The notes: a model not told the origin generated them from the sequence alone. Shown: positions 1 through 5,253, counted from the first letter of the stretch. The stretch: 10,594 bases of DNA from UBA6022 sp036382575 (GCA_036382575.1 DASVHL010000003.1:1-10594), one strand, 5' to 3'. Numbers and translations are program-made.

Positions 1-16
1 ATTGCACCGCTCAAAA

Positions 17-25
17 TGTTAAACT
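17..25 (+). promoter_or_regulatory. Extended -10 promoter of the MscS gene
   Basis: TGTTAAACT: TG at 17-18 and -10 TAAACT at 20-25, followed by 7 nt and then ATG 33. This predicts transcription starting on the A of the start codon, giving a leaderless mRNA. The -35 would fall at or beyond the window edge. Confidence 0.5.
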
Positions 26-32
26 AGGCATG

Positions 33-959
33 ATGTTTGACTCAATTATTCAGGAAACCCAAAAATTTATCACCGCTCCTAATGCCTACCGATCAATCTT
101 GATTTTAATTGGCTCATTATTAGGCGCATACCTACTTAGCCGACTACTAACGGCAGGTATTATCAAGCTTGCTCATATTGTCGCATCCCACTCTGATAAT
201 GAAACGGACGAAGAGCGCCAAGTGCGTTTACGCCAGATTGAGACCTATTTGAGTGTGACGATTGCCGCCGTTCGTGCTGCTATTGTGGCGACCGTCGGCG
301 TCATTATCTGGCTCGTTATCAGCCCAGGATCAAGTAGTGGTGCTGCTGCTATCGGTGCCAGCGCATTCTTTATCGTATTCGCCGGCCAATCATTCGGCAT
401 GATCATGCGTGATATTACTGCCGGTGCCTCAATGATCATTGAACGATGGTTTAACGTCGGTGACTACATCAAGGTAGAGCCGTTCATTGATGTTGCAGGT
501 GTTGTAGAGCGCCTAACACTCCGTTCAACTCGTATTCGTAATATTAGTGGTGAGGTTATCTGGATTCACAACCAACAGATCCAAGCTGTTCATGTAACAC
601 CACGTGGCGTTCGTACGATTGCTGTCGATATCTTTGTTCGCGACCGTGTCGAAGGCGAACGCGCGATTGAAAAGGTTATCAACACCGTCCCGACTGGCAC
701 AATGATGATGGCGCGTCCACTTCGTATCAAATACGCCGAACGCTGGGATGATGAGCTGTGGCGTATTACTGTTGTCGGCGAGATGCTTCCTGGCCGCGAA
801 TGGCTAGTAGAGAAGTACTTTGTTAATGCAATCAAAGAAATTGATGACGACAAAAAGAAGTCAGAACGTATCGTCGTCCACGAACCGATCGCTCGTTTTG
901 CGGATTCAGTTGCTGATAGTCGCTTCAAACGCGCTGTTCGTGTTCATAAAGATAAATAG
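33..959 (+). CDS. MscS-family mechanosensitive ion channel
   Basis: Small-conductance mechanosensitive channel subunit of the cytoplasmic membrane; the family forms heptameric pores that release solutes on hypo-osmotic shock. Three hydrophobic segments lie at about residues 18-38, 75-97 and 103-125. The third runs into a pore-lining stretch (GQSFGMIMRDITAGASMIIE) followed by the MscS beta domain, with GDYIKV, a VVERLTLRSTRIR segment and GEVIWIHNQQI, which corresponds to the family's G..v.IPN turn. The C-terminal alpha/beta part is present, and 308 aa is normal for the family. I chose ATG 33 rather than ATG 30 because an extended -10 (TGTTAAACT, 17-25) ends exactly 7 nt before it, the spacing seen at other genes here, and no Shine-Dalgarno is present. 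Sure of the family; ion selectivity and regulation cannot be read from sequence. Confidence 0.93.
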   Translation: MFDSIIQETQKFITAPNAYRSILILIGSLLGAYLLSRLLTAGIIKLAHIVASHSDNETDEERQVRLRQIETYLSVTIAAVRAAIVATVGVIIWLVISPGSSSGAAAIGASAFFIVFAGQSFGMIMRDITAGASMIIERWFNVGDYIKVEPFIDVAGVVERLTLRSTRIRNISGEVIWIHNQQIQAVHVTPRGVRTIAVDIFVRDRVEGERAIEKVINTVPTGTMMMARPLRIKYAERWDDELWRITVVGEMLPGREWLVEKYFVNAIKEIDDDKKKSERIVVHEPIARFADSVADSRFKRAVRVHKDK

Positions 960-965
960 CTTTCA

Positions 966-994
966 TTGCTAAATACATAATTATATTCTATAGT
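966..994 (+). promoter_or_regulatory. Promoter of small gene A
   Basis: TTGCTA (966-971), a 17-nt spacer, and TATAGT (989-994). The predicted start near 1001 gives a 5' UTR of about 53 nt, close to the UTR length of paralog B. Confidence 0.5.
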
Positions 995-1023
995 CTGTGT
1001 TAGTGCCCGTATAAACATACGTG

Positions 1024-1041
1024 CCATTCCGCTCATTGAAG
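1024..1041 (+). promoter_or_regulatory. Conserved 5' leader box of gene A
   Basis: CCATTCCGCTCATTGA (1024-1039) matches the gene B leader at 1670-1685 in 15 of 16 positions. Its 3' part, CTCATTGAAG (1032-1041), lies just upstream of the Shine-Dalgarno GGAG (1045-1048). It is perfectly complementary to CTTCAATGAG (1554-1563), after the gene's own stop codon. Confidence 0.6.
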
Positions 1042-1053
1042 ATTGGAGCTACC

Positions 1054-1545
1054 GTGTCGCCTCGACGTCCGGTCAACACAAGGACTTCCGATGAACCAAA
1101 GCTTAGCTTTGGCCTCACCAAGCCTGACCAATATGGCCGTGTTGCCATCTACACATCCGCACACGTGCACCTGTATTCTCCGACCGTTGGGCCGGAAATG
1201 TCGTTTGTGCGATCCGACAGTCGCGGTATTGTGGCTGTTATCGATAAGATACCCGAAATTACCACCAAGGTAGTTGATGCGGTCTCGCGTTATGCCATCG
1301 ATCCCTTTGGCCCGCACATCGCAATCCGCGTTGCGGAATCTGACATCCCGAAATACGGGTCGAAGATTGTGTTCTACGTGCAGGACGATGTTTCGATCGA
1401 GGAGGTATATAACGCACTCAGTGATGCTATGTATACTCACGTGAATTTTATATCGACTACATATATTCAGGGTGAGCGTCCAAGCGCAAGCGAACTCCGT
1501 GCTCGCTTTGCACCAGGATTTCCGTTCGACTATAGCATCGTATAG
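1054..1545 (+). CDS. Small uncharacterised protein A (paralog of B and C)
   Basis: I do not recognise a named family. The 163-aa protein is soluble, with no signal peptide or membrane segment. I see it as a paralog of the next gene. Both contain GR(V/I)AI followed by LY and a P about seven residues later, then a V/A-rich helix, DP, a strand ending in (A/G)(I/L)RV, and a helix ending in (S/A)DA(M/V)Y. The shared core covers about residues 28-145. The GTG start at 1054 is chosen because GGAG (1045-1048) sits 5 nt before it and the leader aligns with that of gene B, where the ATG falls in the same place; GTG 1021 has no ribosome binding site. The gene has its own promoter and terminator. Codon use is richer in G/C than in the ATPase or NUDIX genes, which hints at higher expression. 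Function unknown. Confidence 0.8.
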   Translation: MSPRRPVNTRTSDEPKLSFGLTKPDQYGRVAIYTSAHVHLYSPTVGPEMSFVRSDSRGIVAVIDKIPEITTKVVDAVSRYAIDPFGPHIAIRVAESDIPKYGSKIVFYVQDDVSIEEVYNALSDAMYTHVNFISTTYIQGERPSASELRARFAPGFPFDYSIV

Positions 1546-1553
1546 TCCACCGT

Positions 1554-1563
1554 CTTCAATGAG
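1554..1563 (+). promoter_or_regulatory. 3' UTR segment complementary to gene A leader
   Basis: CTTCAATGAG lies between the stop codon and the terminator and is the exact reverse complement of leader bases 1032-1041. Gene B has an equivalent segment at 2259-2267. Confidence 0.5.
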
Positions 1564-1565
1564 AA

Positions 1566-1599
1566 TCCCTCGTCAGCGTCAGCTGGTGAGGGAATTTTC
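1566..1599 (+). terminator. Rho-independent terminator of gene A
   Basis: TCCCTCGTCAGC (1566-1577), loop GTCA, GCTGGTGAGGGA (1582-1593). This is a 12-bp stem with two G-T wobbles, followed by ATTTTC. Confidence 0.85.
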
Positions 1600-1611
1600 A
1601 TTACTGCTCAA

Positions 1612-1640
1612 TTGACATTTTATCGTGTTTGTGCTATAAT
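1612..1640 (+). promoter_or_regulatory. Strong promoter of small gene B
   Basis: Consensus TTGACA (1612-1617), 17-nt spacer, consensus TATAAT (1635-1640), with an extended -10 TG at 1632-1633. It shares TTGACATT and spacer TTTGTG with the promoters at 4657 and 7068. Confidence 0.88.
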
Positions 1641-1669
1641 TAATGCAAATGACCCCACGCCCGTGTCGG

Positions 1670-1686
1670 CCATTCCGTTCATTGAG
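1670..1686 (+). promoter_or_regulatory. Conserved 5' leader box of gene B
   Basis: CCATTCCGTTCATTGA (1670-1685) repeats the gene A leader box. TTCATTGAG (1678-1686) abuts the Shine-Dalgarno AAGGA (1687-1691). It is perfectly complementary to CTCAATGAA (2259-2267) downstream of the stop codon. Confidence 0.6.
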
Positions 1687-1697
1687 AAGGAAGTGCT

Positions 1698-2240
1698 ATG
1701 CGTACTGCAACTTCAACGCCAATCTACACATCTTCAAAAGAAGCGAATGGCCACATCGTCAATTTTCACGTATACGTAGGGATGCAAGCGTTCCACGCCA
1801 GTCGAATTTTCGACGAAAACGTGCGAACTCTTCAAGCCGGTCGAATTGCCATTCGTCTGCCCGAATCCTGCAAGCTCTACGACGAGTCCTACGACCCTGA
1901 TATCCTGATCGAATCAACATTCCACCAGGGGCAGGGCGTGAGCCTGGAAACCAACCGCGGGTACCCTAGTGAGAAGCTCTTGGCTGCTGCCGAAGTTGTC
2001 GCCGGATACATGTCCGATCCACTACACGAGAGGGTTGGCCTTCGGGTACGCTCCAGCAGCGAAGAAACCATTCTGATTGCATACTTGGCATCGGACACCG
2101 ACCTACAGCTTCTCTGCGAAGAAATAGCAGATGCAGTATATGATAAGGTTGCCGCCGTCACCTACCAGTACCGCTGGCCCGTTAGCATGAGCTACTTCGA
2201 ACGTCGTGATTGGCAAAACCATCAGTTGCTCGACTTCTAG
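1698..2240 (+). CDS. Small uncharacterised protein B (paralog of A and C)
   Basis: A 180-aa soluble protein with no signal peptide or membrane segment and no family I can name. It is the clearest link among the three paralogs. GRIAI (about residue 48), LY, DP, then NRGYPSEKLLAAAEVVAGYM, an SDP turn, ERVGLRV, a strand ILIAYLASD, and a helix IADAVYDKVAAVTY match protein A. The GY...KLL, ER and ASD elements also match protein C. ATG 1698 is preceded by AAGGA (1687-1691) with a 6-nt spacer. The consensus promoter, G/C-rich codons and strong terminator suggest high expression. The order of helices and strands suggests a compact alpha/beta domain. Function not predictable from sequence alone. Confidence 0.85.
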   Translation: MRTATSTPIYTSSKEANGHIVNFHVYVGMQAFHASRIFDENVRTLQAGRIAIRLPESCKLYDESYDPDILIESTFHQGQGVSLETNRGYPSEKLLAAAEVVAGYMSDPLHERVGLRVRSSSEETILIAYLASDTDLQLLCEEIADAVYDKVAAVTYQYRWPVSMSYFERRDWQNHQLLDF

Positions 2241-2258
2241 CCCTCAGCGCCTCCTATC

Positions 2259-2267
2259 CTCAATGAA
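2259..2267 (+). promoter_or_regulatory. 3' UTR segment complementary to gene B leader
   Basis: CTCAATGAA lies between the stop codon and the terminator and is the exact reverse complement of leader bases 1678-1686. The two flanking pairs differ from those of gene A in a compensating way. Confidence 0.5.
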
Positions 2268-2269
2268 TT

Positions 2270-2306
2270 GCCCCTCAGTAACTTCGGTTAGCGAGGGGCT
2301 TTTCTT
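2270..2306 (+). terminator. Rho-independent terminator of gene B
   Basis: GCCCCTC (2270-2276) pairs with GAGGGGC (2293-2299). A 2x2 internal mismatch follows, then GTAAC and GTTA(G) close a TTCG tetraloop, with TTTTCTT after the stem. Confidence 0.9.
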
Positions 2307-2334
2307 ATACCTTATCGCATTATCCCTTAGAATT

Positions 2335-2343
2335 TGATACAAT
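2335..2343 (+). promoter_or_regulatory. Extended -10 of the tRNA-Trp gene
   Basis: TGATACAAT: TG at 2335-2336 and TACAAT at 2338-2343. The predicted start near 2350 leaves only about 6 nt to be trimmed from the tRNA 5' end. No good -35 is seen. Confidence 0.5.
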
Positions 2344-2355
2344 AATGCACTGTAA

Positions 2356-2430
2356 AGGGGCATAGTACAACGGTTAGTATATGGGTCTCCAAAACCTAGG
2401 ATCGTGGTTCGATTCCACGTGCCCCTGCCA
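2356..2430 (+). tRNA. tRNA-Trp (anticodon CCA)
   Basis: Complete cloverleaf. The acceptor stem AGGGGCA/TGCCCCT is fully paired, with discriminator G (2427) and an encoded CCA (2428-2430). The D stem is GTAC/GTAT with one G-T pair, and the D loop contains GG. The anticodon stem TGGGT/ACCTA closes the loop CTCCAAA, which gives anticodon CCA. The T stem CGTGG/CCACG closes the loop TTCGATT. The gene stands alone with its own extended -10 and terminator. It is the last ordinary housekeeping feature before an A/T-rich, probably acquired ATPase gene. I looked for a repeat of its 3' end nearby, as integrating elements leave, and found none. Confidence 0.97.
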
Positions 2431-2468
2431 AGAAAAAAAGATGAGCATTTGTTCATCTTTTTTTCTTG
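2429..2468 (+). terminator. Bidirectional terminator after tRNA-Trp
   Basis: A perfect 16-bp inverted repeat (2429-2444 with 2453-2468) around an 8-nt loop. The upper stem is GATGA/TCATC and the base is a run of seven A paired with seven T, so it carries a U-tract on either strand. The left arm starts inside the encoded CCA end of the tRNA. Confidence 0.85.
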
Positions 2469-2491
2469 CCGAGCTCGATGGAACCGAAATA

Positions 2492-2535
2492 CGATCTGTT
2501 TGCAAAGCAAACCTAGATCGCGATTCGTGAATCGC
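2492..2535 (+). other. Two adjacent hairpins in the tRNA-ATPase spacer
   Basis: Hairpin 1: CGATCTGTTTGC (2492-2503), loop AAA, GCAAAC (2507-2512), a two-base bulge, then AGATCG (2515-2520). Hairpin 2 follows at once: GCGATT (2520-2525), loop CGTG, AATCGC (2530-2535). No open reading frame with sense is present here. It could be a small structured RNA, DNA protein sites, or the decayed edge of an insertion. Confidence 0.45.
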
Positions 2536-2543
2536 ACTACAAC

Positions 2544-2607
2544 AGAATTAACTCGCTTATTTTGTGAAAACTGTTCGTTATGTAGTACGGCTACTATTGT
2601 TAATTCT
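2544..2607 (+). repeat. Inverted repeat overlapping the ATPase promoter
   Basis: AGAATTAAC (2544-2552) and GTTAATTCT (2599-2607) are exact reverse complements 46 nt apart. The right arm covers most of the -35 at 2597-2602, so a repressor bound to both arms could block the promoter. Inference only. Confidence 0.4.
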
Positions 2608-2625
2608 ATCCTCAAGGCATATATT
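2597..2625 (+). promoter_or_regulatory. Promoter of the P-loop ATPase gene
   Basis: TTGTTA (2597-2602), a 17-nt spacer and TATATT (2620-2625). The predicted start near 2632 gives a 20-nt leader. It contains a full AGGAGG (2643-2648) only 3 nt from ATG 2652, an unusually tight spacing. Confidence 0.55.
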
Positions 2626-2651
2626 TAATCACATAGGACATCAGGAGGCGT

Positions 2652-4166
2652 ATGGGTATATTCAATAAAAAATTAAAAATAGCAGCACAAATACAAGCCG
2701 AGAGTGACGCCTTTCTTTTTGAATGCTTCCATAACGATGGGGTAATTGAACAACTGGTCGACAATCGATTTGAGCTCATTGCTGGACGTAAAGGCACGGG
2801 CAAGACAGCTATAGCGCGATATTTACAGCAAGAACACCTTAACTATGGTATTGATTACGCGACAAGACTTACTCTAACAGATCTCCAAACAACCTCAGCT
2901 GGCATCACTATAGATGGTGATAATTTACTTAAATTTCTAGCTATCACAACCGCGCAAAGGCTTCTTAAGAAAAAGCACCTAACAAAGGAAGGTGAAGAAT
3001 ATTGGGAGGATTACTTAACGACACATGGGCTTCAGGGCGTGTCAAGCTACAGCGAATGGGCTATAAAAGCAAAGAGTGTGTTTGAAAAAAAGTCCGCCAC
3101 ATTAGGAATAAAACCGATCCTGGGTGCCAACTTGTCTCACGACGAAACCTCTGAATACACTAAGCAAATAATAAGTGAGTCAACTAGCTCGTTATTTAGC
3201 GGATTAAGCGAATCATTAAAGCACAATACTAAGGTTATGATTATCATTGATGATATAACAGATCAATTTGACAGTCCCGGCACTAAAGATGTGCGAGCAT
3301 CAATGGACCAAATTAAATACGTCTTACATCAATTACATAATTTTAATACTAAATTTAATGACGATAACATAGATCTAACATTTGTATGTACGATACGTAA
3401 CGACCTTTGGGAGTATATTTTAGGCTCAAATGAAAATAAACTAATACATAATTGCTTGTGGCTTGAATGGAATGAAAAAAGTTTTTGTGAAATGCTAATC
3501 AAAAGATTGCCGCATTTTGCAAATAACTTGGAGGATGCTCTATTAGATCCATTCAAAAGTATTAAGGACGTGTTTCCAGATGAAGTATTCGACGAGGTGA
3601 TGAATATCAAAGGAGTCAGTTCGGAAGAAATCAAGCAGTATAGAACAAAATTTTATGCTTATGTACAACTAATATCTTTTAATAGGCCCCGAGATTTTCT
3701 AAGATTATGTCATGCTATGAAAACACGACTCAGCGAGGTTAAGCCCATCGAATTTAAGCACATCAAAGCCTCGGAGATTGAATATACGGAGTATTTTTAT
3801 AACGAACTGAAAGATGAACTTAATATATTTGCAAAAATATTAAACATTGATATCATTTCATTAATGACTTTGATGGCTAAACTTGCAACCAAAAGCAAAC
3901 TATCCTATCAAGAGCTAAAGGCAATGCTCTCTGTATTTATAAAAGCAAGTCACTCTAGTACAACTAAGTTTATTACAGACATATGGAACTATTCACTGAT
4001 TGGCATTATTTCAAATAGTAATAAAGATTACGCCCATTTTAAGCACAATCAGGGTAGAAATAGCGGATACAACTTCCCTCAGGAGACTCAAATGAAGGAA
4101 TATTATTTTCTATTGCATAGGGGCTTGTACTGGAAATATCATCCATTTTTAGACCACGATTTGTAG
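2652..4166 (+). CDS. P-loop ATPase, resembling the Sll1717 family
   Basis: A 504-aa soluble P-loop NTPase. Walker A is GRKGTGKT (residues 45-52); Walker B is a hydrophobic strand ending in two aspartates (MIIIDD, 196-201). A sensor-like TIRNDLWE follows (247-254), then NRPRDFL (344-350), the R-P-R-D-F/L signature I associate with Sll1717-family and KAP-like STAND ATPases. The C-terminal 140 residues look helical and have no nuclease or protease motif I recognise. Several relatives are reported near antiphage or mobile genes, so a defence role is plausible but unproven. The gene is visibly richer in A/T than its neighbours, lies just after a tRNA gene, and has its own promoter and an unusually strong AGGAGG, all signs of acquisition. 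No partner gene sits beside it; the next gene has its own promoter. Sure of the ATPase fold, moderately sure of the family. Confidence 0.85.
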   Translation: MGIFNKKLKIAAQIQAESDAFLFECFHNDGVIEQLVDNRFELIAGRKGTGKTAIARYLQQEHLNYGIDYATRLTLTDLQTTSAGITIDGDNLLKFLAITTAQRLLKKKHLTKEGEEYWEDYLTTHGLQGVSSYSEWAIKAKSVFEKKSATLGIKPILGANLSHDETSEYTKQIISESTSSLFSGLSESLKHNTKVMIIIDDITDQFDSPGTKDVRASMDQIKYVLHQLHNFNTKFNDDNIDLTFVCTIRNDLWEYILGSNENKLIHNCLWLEWNEKSFCEMLIKRLPHFANNLEDALLDPFKSIKDVFPDEVFDEVMNIKGVSSEEIKQYRTKFYAYVQLISFNRPRDFLRLCHAMKTRLSEVKPIEFKHIKASEIEYTEYFYNELKDELNIFAKILNIDIISLMTLMAKLATKSKLSYQELKAMLSVFIKASHSSTTKFITDIWNYSLIGIISNSNKDYAHFKHNQGRNSGYNFPQETQMKEYYFLLHRGLYWKYHPFLDHDL

Positions 4167-4178
4167 TGAAAAATGTCA

Positions 4179-4187
4179 TGCTATACT
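4179..4187 (+). promoter_or_regulatory. Extended -10 of the HIT-family gene
   Basis: TGCTATACT with TATACT at 4182-4187, ending 7 nt before ATG 4195. It begins 13 nt after the ATPase stop codon. No Shine-Dalgarno is present, so a leaderless mRNA is predicted. Confidence 0.6.
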
Positions 4188-4194
4188 TAGATTT

Positions 4195-4611
4195 ATGATT
4201 GGCAATAACCACCTCCTTTGGGAAAATAACACATTCTTAGTAAAGACTCCATTTAACCCACACATTGCGCACTCTGAGGGTCTGCATGTTATTGTTGCGC
4301 CTAAGGCGGATATCGTGACCGCATGGGAAGACCCTGAACTCTCAGGTGAAGCATTCAAACTAGCATCAAAAGTTAGCAAAGTGATTAGTGAACTAAACTT
4401 AGCCCCATGGCTTAACTTGCAGGCGAATGGTAACTGGGGTTTACTGCCCGGTGCGACACCATTTTTCCATATTCACATCTACGGACGTAACCAAACAAAG
4501 ACTTGGGGTAAACCTATTGCACTTCCTGAGTTGCCGAAAACTTACAGTAATGAACCTATGCCAGAGCACGACCGCATCCTACTCCGCAAAGCTCTCAAAG
4601 AGTGCCTCTAA
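4195..4611 (+). CDS. HIT-superfamily nucleotide-binding protein
   Basis: A 138-aa cytosolic protein of the histidine-triad superfamily, whose members hydrolyse or transfer nucleotidyl groups from AMP-lysine, Ap4A and similar substrates. The N-terminal half has the strand-helix pattern of a HIT fold (HVIVAPKADIVTAWEDP, then a long helix). NLQANGNWGLLPGATPFFHIHIYGR contains the signature at about residues 92-98. The usual H-x-H-x-H-x-x reads HIHIYGR here, so the third position is Tyr. The catalytic nucleophile is normally the middle histidine, which is kept; activity is possible, but substrate or mechanism may differ. Its nearness to two NUDIX genes suggests handling of nucleotide derivatives, though it is not co-transcribed with them. 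Start set by the 7-nt extended -10 rule. Confidence 0.75.
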   Translation: MIGNNHLLWENNTFLVKTPFNPHIAHSEGLHVIVAPKADIVTAWEDPELSGEAFKLASKVSKVISELNLAPWLNLQANGNWGLLPGATPFFHIHIYGRNQTKTWGKPIALPELPKTYSNEPMPEHDRILLRKALKECL

Positions 4612-4656
4612 GAATTCTTGGGGTGTCTAATAGGTCTCGTCGAGCGTATATAAGCA

Positions 4657-4685
4657 TTGACATTTTAACATATTTGTGTTAAAAT
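4657..4685 (+). promoter_or_regulatory. Strong promoter of small gene C
   Basis: TTGACA (4657-4662), 17-nt spacer, TAAAAT (4680-4685), extended -10 TG at 4677-4678. It shares TTGACATTTTA and spacer ATTTGTG with the related promoters at 1612 and 7068, beyond what a sigma-70 promoter needs. Confidence 0.88.
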
Positions 4686-4726
4686 TAATCCGTTCGCAAA
4701 GTGACATTCACCAAGCGCACATTATC

Positions 4727-4735
4727 AATCCATCC
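4727..4735 (+). promoter_or_regulatory. 5' leader segment of gene C complementary to its 3' region
   Basis: AATCCATCC in the leader, 20 nt upstream of the Shine-Dalgarno GAGGG (4755-4759). It is the exact reverse complement of GGATGGATT (5191-5199), which lies directly before the hammerhead ribozyme. Confidence 0.4.
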
Positions 4736-4764
4736 ATCATACCGAATACCGAAAGAGGGACATC

Positions 4765-5136
4765 ATGTCCGAAACTAAGGAACTGGTCAAGGTCGACAAC
4801 CCCGTCACGATCGTGTGGGCGCATGACTTCCAAGCCATTGGCCTTGAACAGCAATTTGATTTCAATCTGCGTCTTCACACCCGCGGCAGCGACTTCACGG
4901 TCTACGCCAACACCGGCTACGCCGAGAACACCAAAGACGCCAAGCTCCTCTCGGCGATCATCCGGGCCGTCATGACCATCGACAGCGGCATTGAGCGCAT
5001 CGATGTGAAGGCCTTCGAACTGAAAATCAATGCCAATCGAGCAAGTGATCCGAAGAACATCGCGAAGCAGCTGCAATACGCTGCTGAGCGGGCTGGCTAC
5101 GGCGTCACATTCCGTGACGAATCAGGCCGTCACTAG
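4765..5136 (+). CDS. Small uncharacterised protein C (paralog of A and B)
   Basis: A 123-aa soluble protein, not assigned to a known family. It is the shortest paralog of the group. FDFNLRLH and the run NTGY...KDAKLLSAI...D...ERIDV, followed by INANRASDPKNIAKQLQYAAERAGYGVTF, align with GY...KLLAAA, ERVGLRV, LASD and the last helix of protein B. It keeps the C-terminal core and lacks most of the N-terminal part. ATG 4765 follows GAGGG (4755-4759) with a 5-nt spacer. The codons are strikingly G/C-rich against the A/T-rich flanks, consistent with codon selection in a highly expressed gene. It has a strong promoter and a leader of about 70 nt. The 3' region carries a weak hairpin and then a hammerhead ribozyme instead of a normal terminator. 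Confidence 0.85.
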   Translation: MSETKELVKVDNPVTIVWAHDFQAIGLEQQFDFNLRLHTRGSDFTVYANTGYAENTKDAKLLSAIIRAVMTIDSGIERIDVKAFELKINANRASDPKNIAKQLQYAAERAGYGVTFRDESGRH

Positions 5137-5144
5137 CACTACGA

Positions 5145-5173
5145 TGGCGGGGGAGATAACTTCAAACCCGCCA
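5145..5173 (+). other. G/C hairpin after gene C
   Basis: TGGCGGG (5145-5151) pairs with CCCGCCA (5167-5173) around a 15-nt loop. There is no U-tract after it, so it is a poor terminator and read-through into the ribozyme is likely. Confidence 0.5.
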
Positions 5174-5183
5174 CCTAGCTCGA

Positions 5184-5189
5184 TATGAT
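5184..5189 (+). promoter_or_regulatory. Possible -10 upstream of the ribozyme
   Basis: TATGAT with a weak TTCAAA (5161-5166) 17 nt upstream. If used, transcription would start near 5196, just before the ribozyme. Weak evidence; read-through from gene C is the simpler source. Confidence 0.25.
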
Positions 5190-5190
5190 C

Positions 5191-5199
5191 GGATGGATT
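5191..5199 (+). promoter_or_regulatory. 3' segment complementary to gene C leader, adjoining the ribozyme
   Basis: GGATGGATT is the reverse complement of leader bases 4727-4735. Ribozyme cleavage after 5208 would leave it 9 nt from the new 3' end of a gene C transcript. Confidence 0.4.
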
Positions 5200-5202
5200 A
5201 CC

Positions 5203-5253
5203 CGCTTCCATAACTGTGTAGTTATGCTGATGAGTCCAAAAAGACGAAAAGCG
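5203..5253 (+). ncRNA. Hammerhead self-cleaving ribozyme, type III
   Basis: All parts of the hammerhead motif are present in order. Stem III 3' strand CGCTT (5203-5207) ends in U16.1, followed by C17 at 5208, so cleavage is predicted between 5208 and 5209. Stem I is CATAAC/GTTATG (5209-5214, 5221-5226), 6 perfect pairs around loop TGTGTA. The core CTGATGA is at 5227-5233. Stem II is GTC/GAC (5234-5236, 5243-5245) around loop CAAAAA. Core GAA is at 5246-5248. Stem III 5' strand AAGCG (5249-5253) pairs perfectly with CGCTT and supplies A15.1. Stem III is the open one, so this is type III. With only 5 pairs in stem III and 3 in stem II it is near minimal; the palindrome GAAATTTC (5253-5260) could help dimer formation. 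Hammerheads are known in bacteria; what this one does here is inference. Confidence 0.93.

Noticed and set aside
2244..2628. Open frames on both strands over the tRNA-Trp and following spacer
   Set aside because: They read through the tRNA, its terminator and the gene B terminator. The translations have no domain pattern and no ribosome binding site.
2356..4200. tRNA-Trp as an attachment site with a duplicated 3' end beyond the ATPase
   Set aside because: I found no second copy of the tRNA 3' segment downstream, and no integrase gene is present.
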